Notes under the pieces: generated by a model
Databases searched by the model: none
Seen by the model: only the letters and a program-made list of their open reading frames with translations
Told to the model about the DNA's origin: nothing
Shown here: one piece after another, positions 12,433 to 23,000 of the stretch
Numbering within the stretch: position 1 is the stretch's first letter
How the letters are laid out: the number at the start of each line of letters is the position of its first letter
From: Pholis gunnellus
Lineage: Eukaryota; Chordata; Actinopteri; Perciformes; Pholidae
Length of the DNA: 64,000 nucleotides
Direction: 5' to 3'
Assembly: GCA_910591455.2 (NCBI GenBank)
Contig: OU342816.1
Location: forward strand, 19,353,702-19,417,701
Position numbers and translations under genes: made by a program

Positions 12433-13029
12433 CAGTGGTGGGCCGTCAGGGCCTGCAAAGCCTTCTCTGCTGGCCTAAACAGAATCACAAAGTTATAGCT
12501 ATTTTATCATTTAATATTTTTTCTTAAATACATTTAATTTTTTGTTATATGTATTATAATTTATAAAAATATTTTTCCCATTATCTTATTTTCTCATTGC
12601 ACAGCTATTGTGCTCCTCAGTTGCTCTGCTTCCAGTGCAGCTTGTTTTAAGTAGAGCTTTTATCCAATCAGATTTCACCTCTGTGTCTCTAGTAAGAAGA
12701 GGCCCCAGGCCTGCAGACTCATCCAGTGCTGGCATGTGCAGATTAAGTTGAATGGGGACGATATTGTTGATTGACATAGTCTTCAACCAATCAGATCTTT
12801 AGTTTGAGATTCATGGCCCCACCAGAGCAGTTTGCAGGCCTAGTTACGTCAGCTCAGAGTCCAGATGCCTCTCTGCCAGCAAGGTGCAGAGTGTGCTGTG
12901 ATTGGTCAGTGGGCGGGCACGTGACTATGTGCCCGCGAAACATGATTGCTAGCAGAGCTTTGTAGCAGACAGAGTTCAAGTGGAAATATTTGAAAGACAT
13001 TTTACCTAGCTTTGTTTTTTTAATATGAA

Positions 13030-13230
13030 ATGGCGGAAGGAGGAGAAACGGATTTAGTGGCGGAGTTACTGGGAACGCTTTTCTCAAGAAGGACATTTCT
13101 GAACAAACTGGACATAGTAAGAAATGACCCCACAGCTAGCAGCCCTGACCCAGACAGGAAAAGGATTTGTATGCAGCGTCGGAGAAGCGTTGCACATGTT
13201 ATGGCTGTGAATGTGTTTCATTTTAACTGA
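13030..13230 (+). pseudogene. N-terminal fragment of ZMYM1-like hAT transposase
   Basis: ATG at 13030 opens MAEGGETDLVAELLGTLFSR, then RTFLNKLDIVRND. Fish 'zinc finger MYM-type protein 1-like' hAT proteins commonly start with a 'DLV..LL..PFSR.TF.EKL.I...G' segment, so I read this as their N-terminus. After about 45 codons similarity fades, a shifted frame continues briefly ('GKGF'), and the open frame stops at 13230. All zinc-finger and catalytic domains are missing. Assignment is by recognition of the family pattern, not by a search. Confidence 0.55.
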
Positions 13231-13299
13231 GCGTCGGTACTTTTGGAGAGACTCGAGTGGATCTACAACTCACAACCGCGGCCCGCCCTTCGCCGGTCC

Positions 13300-13478
13300 A
13301 CGGCCGGAGACGACCACCGAACGCGGTCGAAGGCGACCACCGAACTGCGGCGGAAAACGGACCACCAACCGGCGGCGGAAGACGGACAAGCGACCGGCAG
13401 CGGAAGACAACCGAACGTGGGTCGAAGACGACGACCGAACAGCGGCGGACCACGGACAACCGACCGGCGGCGGATCCG
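13300..13478. repeat. GC-rich 24-bp minisatellite inside hAT copy A
   Basis: About seven degenerate units of 22-25 bp follow the pattern CGGCGGAAGACGGACCACCG plus AACGG. The block is very CpG-rich inside an AT-rich element, and all three plus-strand frames are open across it (Arg/Thr/Pro/Gly-rich). It sits exactly between the retained N-terminal and C-terminal transposase fragments; sister copies B and C lack it. It probably expanded at, or filled, the deletion junction. Confidence 0.85.
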
Positions 13479-13953
13479 GTTGGACTTCTTACTGGAACTG
13501 ATGTACTGGGATTAAACTCTTTGTCAGCATATACAGCATTTGGTAAGTGAACTTCGTTTGTTTACCTCTACTGTTCATTTGTCTATCGTGGCGTTTTTAT
13601 GAATAATATTTGAATGGCTCGTGCTCGTGGGGTGGAATGCGTGGATCCGCTGCAGGTCTGCTGGATTGATTTGTTGCTTTGTTGTCATACGAATATATGC
13701 GACTGCTCTTGTGAGTTTGTTATTGTGTTACATTGATTTGGACTATATTGTCCTTTAATGACGCAGCGTATAATATGTGCTCGTATTCATGTATCTGCAC
13801 ATTTTATTTCATTTGTCAAATGTTGCAGTGTTATGTGAATATGCGGCTTTTACACGAAACAAATAATAACCCGTAGCTGTGACGTCATAATGAGGTTATT
13901 AGAAGTGTCGAACAGCACTGAAGGCCCAGGTATAAAATCCACGGCCCGCCACT

Positions 13954-13954
<1 letters not shown>

Positions 13955-14045
<91 letters not shown>

Positions 14046-14050
14046 TAGAC

Positions 14051-14089
<39 letters not shown>

Positions 14090-14107
14090 GAGAGATAGAG
14101 ACAGATA
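13955..14107. repeat. GAGA/GATA microsatellite, right part
   Basis: About 75 bp of (GA)n is followed by (GATA)n and a short GAGACAGATA tail. It continues the array interrupted by hAT copy A, and sits about 90 bp on the intron side of the E6 donor. Confidence 0.95.
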
Positions 14108-14196
14108 ATATACCTAAATATTATGGTATTCAATATATGTATATACTGTAGACCTACTTACTAACTTCTATACACTTGCACTCATTGTGTACTCAC

Positions 14197-14333
14197 CATT
14201 AACAGCCGGTCTCCTACTTGAAGCCGGCCATCCTTCTGCGCTGCCCCGCCGTCGATGATCTTGGTGACGTAGATGCTGTTGTCACCGGGGATGTGCTGGT
14301 TTCCAACTCCACCTGCAATACTGAAGCCAAGCC
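14197..14333 (-). CDS. dlg2: dlg2 exon E6: N-terminal half of PDZ2
   Basis: This 137-nt exon (phase 1 in, phase 0 out) has acceptor acacag|ggcttg and donor taatg|gtgagt. Its first two bases complete Gly. It then encodes LGFSIAGGVGNQHIPGDNSI, YVTKIIDGGAAQKDGRLQ and VGDRLLM. LGF completes the GLGF carboxylate-binding loop of PDZ2, whose first Gly is split across the E5/E6 border. IDGGAAQKDGRLQVGDRLLM is identical to the mammalian DLG2 sequence I know; PSD-95 has IEGGAAHKDGRLQIGDKIL. PDZ2 of this family binds NMDA-receptor GluN2 and Kv1 C-termini at synapses. Confidence 0.96.
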
Positions 14334-14530
14334 CTGTGTGTGTGTTTGCATATATGAAAGTAGTTGGTTAGTTTCTGAGTTGTATGTATGAGTGATTTAT
14401 GTTAGGCATCAGACAATACCATAATGATCATGTATCAAGCTATACAGCATATGTATCTAAATATTTTTACTTTACTTTTATTGGGCCGAGGAAAACCCTG
14501 TTTGAAACCAGTTCAGCTAAACTGGAGACA

Positions 14531-14542
14531 TGGTCAAAGAAC

Positions 14543-14606
<64 letters not shown>

Positions 14607-14618
14607 GTTCTTTGACCA
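14531..14618. repeat. Perfect 88-bp palindrome with (AT)n centre
   Basis: The arms TGGTCAAAGAACATATACAT (14531-14550) and their exact reverse complement (14599-14618) enclose a pure (AT)n core, so all 88 bases are self-complementary around 14574/14575. It lies in the 508-bp intron between E5 and E6, about 220 bp downstream of the E5 donor at its nearer end. The structure could form a hairpin in RNA or a cruciform in DNA. Confidence 0.93.
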
Positions 14619-14622
14619 AAAG

Positions 14623-14639
14623 ATATATATCTTTTATTT

Positions 14640-14683
<44 letters not shown>

Positions 14684-14733
14684 AAATAAAAGATATATAT
14701 ATATATCTTTTATATATATATCTTTTATTTTAC
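14623..14733. repeat. Second palindrome cluster, 78 bp perfect plus a third arm copy
   Basis: Bases 14623-14642 (atatatatcttttattttac) are the exact reverse complement of 14681-14700, with (TA)n between, giving a perfect 78-bp palindrome. An overlapping smaller palindrome (aaaagatat...atatctttt) follows. The arm motif recurs a third time at about 14714-14733. With the 14531-14618 palindrome this makes nearly 200 bp of nested hairpin-forming sequence in one short intron. Confidence 0.9.
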
Positions 14734-14841
14734 TTCACCTTACCCAAAACACACTGCATTAACAGTGACCACTGACATGAAATCAATCTAATTACCACTC
14801 CTGTAAGGAGTGAATATGATCAGGTGTGTGTCTGAGCTCAC

Positions 14842-15011
14842 CTTTTGGTCCTTTGATGAGTTTGATCTCAATGATGGTCTCGAGCATCGGCCTGCGGCGC
14901 CGCACGTACAGCCGAACAATAGAACCTGCAACCTTCAGGGCTTCTACTGCCTTACTGTGAGAGACTTCAGACACGTCGGAGTCATTCACCCGCAGGATGC
15001 AGTCGTTTACT
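14842..15011 (-). CDS. dlg2: dlg2 exon E5: C-terminal part of PDZ1 and start of PDZ2
   Basis: This 170-nt exon (phase 2 in, phase 1 out) has acceptor cctccag|agtaaac and donor aaaag|gtgagc. It encodes VNDCILRVNDSDVSEVSHSK, then AVEALKVAGSIVRLYVRRRR and PMLETIIEIKLIKGPKG. SHSKAVEAL carries the helix-B His of PDZ1. The RRRRP run and VND-CILRVN are DLG2-like (PSD-95 has VMRRKP). The short PDZ1-PDZ2 hinge within this exon fixes the rigid tandem orientation known for MAGUKs. The final G codon is shared with E6. Confidence 0.96.
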
Positions 15012-15377
15012 CTGGAGGAGGAACAGTGTGCATCGATGTCACAGAGCAACAAAAAAACTCCTTTGACGGATAACTTAAAACACATTTCAAAAGACACACA
15101 CACACACACACACATACGTGAAATAGATCTAACACTGTTATAACTCTGGTTGACAAGAACAGGGCATTGGCTGGATTTAAATCTGTCCAGGGAGACGATT
15201 GCATTGGGATTGAAGATGTTGTGTAGTCGGTCGGATGGCAGTAACGTGTTTGTAAGGCCGAGTCACAGTAGTCACTTCGGGAAAAGATTTTGACATGAGT
15301 TTTTTTAAGGTCAAACAAACTTCAACTTTTATGAATTCACATGATGTTTAGATGTTTTTTTAGCTGTTCTATCATAA

Positions 15378-15723
15378 TGAGGGGTGTCACCATTTACAGG
15401 CATTGATCAAAACCATGATATTTAAAAATGAAATATTGATATCATATTGATAATATATATATGATATTATTGTGTAATAATCCAGCACATCTTAATGACT
15501 ATATTATATATATAGTTAAAGTTACTGACTCTCTTCTCCCTAGCCTCAGAATTTGAGTGTAATTAATTTGCTGAAAAAGAGACAAAACACACAATAAACA
15601 AAGTTAAAGATGAATTTGACTGATAGCATCATTATTATTTTTTATTTCCTTTAGATATCGTGATATGATTATCGTGAATTCTTTTGACCACGATAATCAT
15701 GTTTATCATAACAGCCCTAATCC
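15378..15723. mobile_element. MITE-like repeat with GGGCTGTTATGATAAAC end
   Basis: The left side reads 'gaggggtgtcaccattta' and the right side, reverse-complemented, 'tagggctgttatgataaaca', with internal 'gatatcgtgatatgattatc' and its near-complement close to the right end. This is a style of non-autonomous element common in fish. No clean target duplication is found, so boundaries and class are approximate. Confidence 0.4.
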
Positions 15724-16140
15724 CAGTTAAGATGAGACAATGTTAAGAACAACTTTATGCTTAGAAAACAGCAACTACGACACACACAAATGAACTAACA
15801 TACTAACATGTTCACAGTACAGCCAGAGGAGTTGTATTATTTGCATCTCCCTGTAGACACACACACATTTGTGTTTGTTGGCTGTAGATCCTGTTTACTG
15901 TGCAGTGTTGACCCATATGCTCACATAGGAGTTTTAGATCGCAGGCTGTGTTGTGCATATTACACCCTTTTTATTGTAGCTGTATGTCTGGGATGTAGAG
16001 ACAGAGTGGGGCTCACTGAGTTCCAGCACACCAGTGTGTAAATATCAGAGTCAGCAAGCGGCTCAGTTTGAATTCCCCTGAGGTGTTGACCAAATCATCC
16101 ATGCCCTGGCACTCAAGGACACAACTCTCCTGAGGGTCAA

Positions 16141-16187
16141 TAGGGAACAGCTGGGAACAGCTGGGAACAGCTGGGAACCCCCCCCCC

Positions 16188-16218
<31 letters not shown>

Positions 16219-16219
16219 A
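16141..16219. repeat. GGGAACAGCT triplication, 27-base C run and (CA)n
   Basis: Three direct copies of a 10-bp 'gggaacagct' unit lead into 27 consecutive C (16178-16204) and then (CA)8. Long C runs are unstable and often mis-sequenced, so the exact length should be treated with caution. Confidence 0.9.
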
Positions 16220-18199
16220 AAATCCCATGCATACACACACACTTCAACCAGAGGAAAGCAGAGCATAAAGATCTGCATACTTCCACATCATATCCTTCAG
16301 CAGAAAAATATGAGCATTAAATCTTTTTTTGTTCTGTTTCTATTGGAACTGATTTCATTCAGACTGAACCTATACTGAGCAGTATACATTCAGTATGTTG
16401 TTATTTTGAGGTTTATGTTTAAGACAAAGACATCTTGTCTGTGATTACTAAATGAACAACAGACAATGACAAATAAACATTGTGAGAAAAGTCTGAAGTA
16501 AGATCTAAATACATTTCATATAGGTTAATGGAAATTGTATATACCAATACAACGGAGGGGATATTGTGGGTTCAGTCTTGACTACAACCATGCTTTTACC
16601 CTCCAAAACAACGACTCCATGAGAAACACTTAAAACGCTCCCGGCAGCCCCTGAAGCCGAGCGGCTGCATTAAGTATGCTTAGTGCTCTGCTCCAGCGTC
16701 CCACAGCAGTGACAGTTAGGAAGTGTGTCTGGCTCTATAATGGTATAACCAAATCCCTCTCAGGCCTCCTTCCTCCCAGAGATTAGACTCCATCCATAAT
16801 GCATTAGTCATGCTGCCCACCTAGGAATGGGTGACCATCAATTAGGCTAAGAGTGATTTATGCCCGGCCTGCTACTCCTGCTATCTGCTCCAGATTGACA
16901 CTGTGCATGCATTACGCTCCCCTCTAGCATCTGTGATCTGACAGTAATGCTGCAGAGCTGCAGATAAAGAACAGGAGCTGGCCTGAAACCACCAACCAGC
17001 ATCATCCATCACTTCTACTTTAATGTAAAAATATTTTTGGTTTATTGTTTCTTTGTTAAATAGTTTACAAATGTTTACAAAAAACAAGAAATCTTATCAA
17101 AATGTTAATCTGTATGATTATCAGGGTTTTTTCCTTTAATCAAATTATTTGAGGTCTTTTCAAATAATTCGGTGGGAAATCCACTGGTGGCAAAATAGCA
17201 ATGAGGGATAGGAATGCATTTCCTTGCCGCCATAATTGCTAGATCAACAAATATAATACAATTAAATATCAGGACAGATTCCTAACAGTTGTAATTACAG
17301 GGGGACACTCTAATGCTGCATCTTAGACAACTGGACGACCTGTTTTGAGGACACAGTCAGAGATGTAAATTAGCTGGCACATGTACTTTTGCATTACACC
17401 AGAAAAGGGCCAACAAATGTTCTACGAGGCCAAAGTGTTGTAAGTAAAGCTGTGGCTCTCCAGTTTCATAATTAATGTAAGAGTGTTCACGAAGACTTTC
17501 ACCCAGTAGAGTGAAGAGTGAGCTCATGTTGAGTCCTTGCCTCCTTCATAAACTACTGTAGAAAAGGATCTGATGCACTGTATCCGTTCATTTAATAATG
17601 TTAAGGATGGTGGGTCCCCTAAAGCAATATAGTGTGAAGTGACTATCACTCAGTAAGCGCTGATGCTGCAGAGTACTGAAGGTTTATTGATGTGGGTTTT
17701 AATTGGAGAGAGAATAGACTCAAGTTCAACCAAAACAAAATGTTTTTAAGCTACTCCTGAGATTAAATTAACAGAAGGTTAATGTCTGTGATTTGCAATT
17801 AGAGTTAATGTATATGGAGACAAATAGTTTAAAAGTAATGTTGTCAATATAGAAAGAATTTTGATTCACAGAAATATAAGGCATCATCAAGATAAACTGA
17901 CAAGAGAGCCAGTGCTGACCACAAGTTTGAGTCTGCTTCAGAGCAATGATACTGCTGTATAATATCTTAAATATGTGCTATATGCAACATTCCTGAGGGC
18001 AGATTATCTAGGAACAGTAGTGGAGGAGCAAACTGTGATATAGTGGAGTGGTGAGAGATTATCTTTAAGTCATCCTCTTACAGGAGGTTTCTTTTCTCAC
18101 GTGTTTTTGAGAGATGCACGTTTTTTTCCGTGTCGGGTCAGAAAACTTTTCTAGTTATCTCCTTTTGAAAAGCTGTGTAGGGAAGTGGAAGTGACTGAC

Positions 18200-18324
18200 C
18201 TCAGCCGTCCATCCTCGGCTGCTGCTCCTCCAGGGATGATCTTGGTGATGAAGATGCCGGGGTCATCACCAATGTGTGGGTTATCTGTGCCTCCGGCGAT
18301 GCTAAAGCCCAACCCTGAGTTACC
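18200..18324 (-). CDS. dlg2: dlg2 exon E4: core of PDZ1
   Basis: This 125-nt exon (phase 0 in, phase 2 out) has acceptor gccacag|ggtaac and donor ctgag|gtcagt. It encodes GNSGLGFSIAGGTDNPHIGD, then DPGIFITKIIPGGAAAEDGR and LR. GLGF at codons 4-7 is the PDZ1 carboxylate-binding loop, and SIAGG begins strand B. GDDPGIF and AAAEDGR match DLG2 exactly (PSD-95 has DDPSIF and AAQDGR). Intron positions agree with the phases of E3 and E5. PDZ1 binds class I C-terminal peptides of channels and receptors. Confidence 0.96.
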
Positions 18325-19068
18325 CTGTGGCCATGGAAAAGAGTCAAGGACAGGCAGTCTCATTCTGTATGTAGTGTGCCAAAATGCCAACACATCAACT
18401 AACTGCATGTACTGCAAGGAACAATTTCTTTAAAAGTCAATGAAATATTGACGCAGTGTATGGCTGTACAGTGTCCCTGCTCTCAGCATAATTACAAAGT
18501 GTTCAGAGATGTAAAGTCTTCAGTTTGCCATTACACAACGGCTCTGTCACCACAGCCTCTCTCCTGATTCCATCATGACAGATACTATGAAATGTTGTAT
18601 TTACGGGCTCACACTGTGTCTTTCAGAGTAGGAGATGCACTTTGTCGGTTCTGCAAATAAATACCCCTGGATGCCCACTCACAAAATGAAGGTCAAGTTT
18701 TGATGAAGTCGTTAGCTGATGGGAATAGCAGCTTCTCTTGATTACAAAACCCACTGAGAGTCCCTGCAGGGCATTGCTGCCTGGATGCTGGATCAGAAAC
18801 ACTGACATAATAATACATAAAGTGACTGGACCCACACAATTCATGCTAGGAAAATAAAATCATTTCAGATAGTAGCTCATGATGTAAACAGATAACTGGG
18901 CATAGATCCTCTAAAGAGGCAGCATGGATGTTTCAACTTCCCTCTAGCACTACCTTGCATGTTATTGTAAAGCCTACAGGAGACCATTTCACTGCACCAC
19001 AGTGCAGAGGCATGTTCTCATGGATCATCTGAGGTTGAACACAGCTGTGAGGGATGTGAGATACTCAC

Positions 19069-19119
19069 CCGCTCTAGAGTGATTTCCTCAAACTCGTATT
19101 CAATTTCTGTGCCGTTGAC
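19069..19119 (-). CDS. dlg2: dlg2 exon E3: VNGTEIEYEFEEITLER
   Basis: This 51-nt micro-exon (17 codons, phase 0 both sides) has acceptor ccctcag|gtcaac and donor gagcgg|gtgagt. It encodes VNGTEIEYEFEEITLER, identical to the mammalian DLG2 sequence leading into PDZ1. EITLER is the first beta strand of PDZ1. It is too short to show up as an open frame alone and was found by splice-site and family matching. A 744-bp intron without recognised elements separates it from E4. Confidence 0.95.
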
Positions 19120-20027
19120 CTGAGGGTACAGAAAACAGATTGAGTTTTTTTAGCCCTTCAAACATTGGGGAGACACTGCAGGCAAAAACATAGTTGTTCA
19201 TGTGTTCTCTGATGATTTCTCTGCTAAATAGGCGCCACCTCAAGGGAAACAATTTAAGGTGATGGTTAATCAACATTTGCTGTTTTTGCCACATAGCGGT
19301 TATCTACAGCAAAGTCAGTCCCATCCTGTATCTCACTGATACGATGAGATGATTAATTAGCAGAGAGCACTTCTGTCATTATGCATTCATACAGGAATAG
19401 CACACCAGCATGTGAGACGCTGCATATCATAGTCCCAGTTGGACATCATTTTTGAGCAGCATCAGATATTATTATCAGAACTCATAGGACTGTAGAAGCA
19501 AGCAAGACCTGAAGACTTAATTAGCAACGGCAGTAAAAGAGGCAGAGTTCATCTGAAGCTACTATATGATCATAACTCTATCACATGAACACAATATCTC
19601 AGTAAAAGTTTGTAATGTTGTCTGGCAGGGAAAAACAACTGCTTGCAAAATGTCAGAGGCTGAGGCAGATACTCCTGTCCTCATTTCTACACAAAACAGA
19701 GAAGCACCTTCAACTGTTAACATAACCGCCAACATGTGACAATACAGCTTATCCAGCTTCATTTCTCTGTTCTGATGTAAAATACTGAGGTGTTGGTCTT
19801 TAGAAGTCTTGCGCTGGTTTTATTTATTTATTTATTTATTCATGACAAACATTAATAATTCAGAACTGCAGCCTCATTTGTTACTGTGATAAGTTACATG
19901 ATCAAAATGTAGTAACACACCACACTAAAACTCAGTAATAATGGGCTCCCACTCAAGTGTGCTTTAATCTGCTGAAGGTATGGATCTTCTACTGAATAGG
20001 TGCTTCAAAAAATACACAGAAACTCAC

Positions 20028-20081
20028 ATAAGGAACCGACTCCAAAGTGTCTGTGTTGACGATTATTGGCGCAGGGCTGGC
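20028..20081 (-). CDS. dlg2: dlg2 exon E2: ASPAPIIVNTDTLESVPY
   Basis: This 54-nt exon (18 codons, phase 0 both sides) has acceptor cttacag|gccagc and donor ccttat|gtgagt. It encodes ASPAPIIVNTDTLESVPY; mammalian DLG2 has ASPAPIIVNTDTLDTIPY. It is the first exon shared by all the alternative N-termini supported here. Both E1a and E1b end in phase 0, so either can splice to it in frame. The acceptor is preceded on the plus strand by a (GAGACA)n tract, which gives a pyrimidine-rich tract on the minus strand. Confidence 0.95.
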
Positions 20082-23000
20082 CTGTAAGAGAGACAGAGAG
20101 AGACAGAGAGAGACAGAGAGAAAAGGGGGAGAAAAGGGGGAGACTTATGTTTTAGTGATAGAGCGCCCACCACTGTCCTACTTTCCATAAATGTATCCAG
20201 GGGACAAGCTTGTAGATCTCTGTATCATCAACAATTCAACAGACTTCCATTTGCTGAATGGCATCAGAAATGCTCCACTCTCACACCCAGTAATTACAGC
20301 TGAGCAGGTTTAACGAGAGACGGATGAGAACATGGGTAGTAAAGAGTTGACGTGGTGACTTCCTATTGGGCAGATATGCCGCGCTGACAGTAAAGAATTC
20401 ACGATTCATACAGGACAGCACTCCCCAGAGAGGAACTCTGTGTTTAGCCACAACGTGAGAGGCTGGACCGAACATCCAATCAGCAGTTCAGTTTCCAGTA
20501 CGTAAACAATGAGCATGATGTATGAGACTCACTTCAGAAGAGGATGCTCAAGGATGCATTTAGAGATTCCTTTGAAATTCATCCTTTGATTTTGTCATCA
20601 CAAGATGAATAGAACTTAAACAAACAAAAAAAGCAATAACAAAAAAAAAGGCTAATCATTCTCAAATAATTAGAATGAAACACAATATGATGCATATCAA
20701 GTAGTATATTACATTGTTTGCAAAAGGTGAGAGCCCCAAATAACTGAAGTTCTTTGAGATTTATATGAGTTGCTGAATCCGGTCACGGATCCTGGACTTT
20801 TACATGATGTATGCAGTATCTATACACACACAGAGTCCTGTCACAGCTATAGGGTCACAGCACCTTACACAATGTGTGCCCGCTGTGCAGCTGACTGACA
20901 TGATGCTGGGAAACACGAGACGGCTTGCTTGGTCAGCAGTGCAGTGACAGCACATGTCATCAGCAAGAGACCCTGTCTGTCCACTCATGTCTCCATCACA
21001 ACTATCACACAGCTGAGACTACGGGTTCCATGACCCCACTATACTACAGGACTGCTGCTTCTTTATACTACTTGCAGATTAAGCTTTTGGTGAATCAATG
21101 CATGGGATGAACATTTTGGGGTTTGCTTCAATTAGTAAACATTCGTAAAAAAGAACGTCCAGTGGATAAATAAGGTCTAAATTATCAGCCATGCATATGC
21201 ATAGTTTTGTGCTCAAATGGTGTGTATGCTCATTTCTATGCACAGGACCTAATTAATCAGTTTCTTCTTGTGCTTGAGAATGTGAGTACAAACCAACTCT
21301 ACTGTTAACCAAGCAAGCAGGATTAATATTACCCGTTACTGAGGACACGCATTTACGTTTTGATTTGAAAAAAAACAGTGTTTTCTTTCAGTGCAAATGA
21401 GGCCATTAATGCCTCTATTTCTTATCATTAGTACCGCATGTCAGAGCACCTGTGGATCTGTAAATGGTGTTTAAGTGACCCCTTGCTGAGCCTTGCCCCT
21501 TTGTCGTTAGCCGCTGCTTCGGAGCTACCATGGAGCCCACATTGTCACTAACTGCACTCCCTGAAGAAATCTAACTGTAGAGCAAGGCACCTTTCACTGC
21601 TTTCCAAGTCACATACTTTGTCTCTTTACCTTTATTACATACTGCAGCTGCTCTTACAAAAAACGTACTGTTGCATGCAGTGTGTATTCAATTGGGTTGA
21701 ATGAATGATTGAATGACCCAGGTTTCCTACCGTGACGGTAAAGTCTGCCCTGGAGTGTTTGATGTGTGAGTGCTTCATTTGAGAGTGTTTTATTTAGGGG
21801 GGATGTGTGGTTAGGGGCCATGACACATCTGGATTTCCTGATTCCTTTATTAATGAATTGTATTTATTTTACTTCCTTTATATTACTTTATGTATGATCC
21901 GTTTTTTTAAGTTACCCTCTGTTCTCTATTCACTAGTATTCACCCCCGACCAAATGAAAAGCTGTCATCAATCAGTGGACGTGTTTTTGATTGATGACAG
22001 ATCTGTGAGAAGTTCAGACACACCTCAGTAAACAGCATCCAAGATGTAGACAAAACCTATAACTGCTACTGTGAATACTTTGACAGAGGAAGACATTACC
22101 AGTGTTTCTGGCAAGAAATATGAATTTATTATTATTCATCATCATAAGTTGCATTGCCAAATTATCATCACTTTTAAGTTCAATGAATAATGCAATGGGC
22201 CTATCACTAAAACACTTCTATCAACACATTTTCACAGTTTCTTTTACCCAAAAGTGAGCTCAAATCATTTTATCAATACTTTTGCAGATTACTGAAGACA
22301 AATTAGATCCAAATCAGAATCCCATATATTTGACTCTTTAGTGGAGGTGAAAGAAGACAGAGTAAACTCATGGTCTTTAAATTTCCCTGTGTTTATTTTC
22401 GGTTTGTTTAAGGTCTGTTAACTTTCTGATCTATAATTTAGCCCATGAAAACAACAAGAAAAATCATCATGTTAGAGCCATCTTATTTCCCTCCAGTACA
22501 GTCAATTTAAGACATTTTGTTTAAGACATACGAGTCTGAACATCACAGAGACAGACAGCGACAGAGAGACTGGCCAGAAAGTGATTGAAGGAAAGAGGTG
22601 TTTGTGAGAGGAATGATGAGCAGGATTAAGACACATCTGCTTGCCGCGCACATACTCTAATCATATGAATGGATTCACAGCCGTTCTCAGACAGAGAGGA
22701 CAGCACACCAAATATCAACTTGACTCAAGGGAATCCTTTTACTATCGTTTACCGCAAAAATACCCGTTCATTCATGTACCACATGTCTGTTCGAACAGAA
22801 GAAAACATTCTCCCATCACATCCATTCACTTACACACCACTCCTCTGTAATGCAAGTAGCGTCCAGAAAGGACATTCACTCACACACAAACAGTCACGTG
22901 CACTTGCAAGAGGACAGAATCTGAGAAAGAAACAAAGCAAATCTTCTTCCGTAATGCCGGGGAGCAGGAAGCTCAAATAATCCGATTGTAGGTCAGGAGC

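Larger units (their letters stand above)
12433..13954 (+). mobile_element. hAT element copy A, internally deleted (1.5 kb)
   Basis: The left end is CAGTGGTGGGCCGTCAGGGC. The right end, reverse-complemented, is CAGTGGCGGGCCGTGGAT. Flanking 8-mers are atatagag (12425-12432) and ctatagag (13955-13962), 7 of 8 identical, as expected for hAT. Plus-strand order: a 5' UTR of about 600 bp, the first 60 or so codons of a ZMYM1-like hAT transposase (from ATG 13030), a GC-rich minisatellite (13300-13478), the last few transposase codons (13483-13525), then 3' sequence. It is non-autonomous. Sister copies are at 31419-32447 and 48424-50986. Confidence 0.88.
15012..18199 (-). other. dlg2: dlg2 intron between E4 and E5 (3.2 kb)
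   Basis: It contains a (CA)n at 15096-15113, a MITE-like segment at 15378-15723 and a homopolymer block at 16141-16219, listed separately. The stretch 16620-17000 is unique, balanced in composition and rich in short AT-core motifs, with the look of conserved non-coding DNA, though conservation cannot be judged here. I see nothing in 17.0-18.2 kb. Confidence 0.6.

Noticed and set aside
11928..12488. 186-codon Tyr/Leu/Ser open frame
   Set aside because: It is the translation of the GATA/GAGA microsatellite; no composition or homology supports a protein.
13211..13550. Three overlapping Arg/Thr/Pro-rich open frames
   Set aside because: All three frames are open because of the GC-rich minisatellite in hAT copy A; none shows a conserved start or domain.
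14399..14775. Ile/Tyr-repeat open frames
   Set aside because: They come from the (AT)n palindromes.
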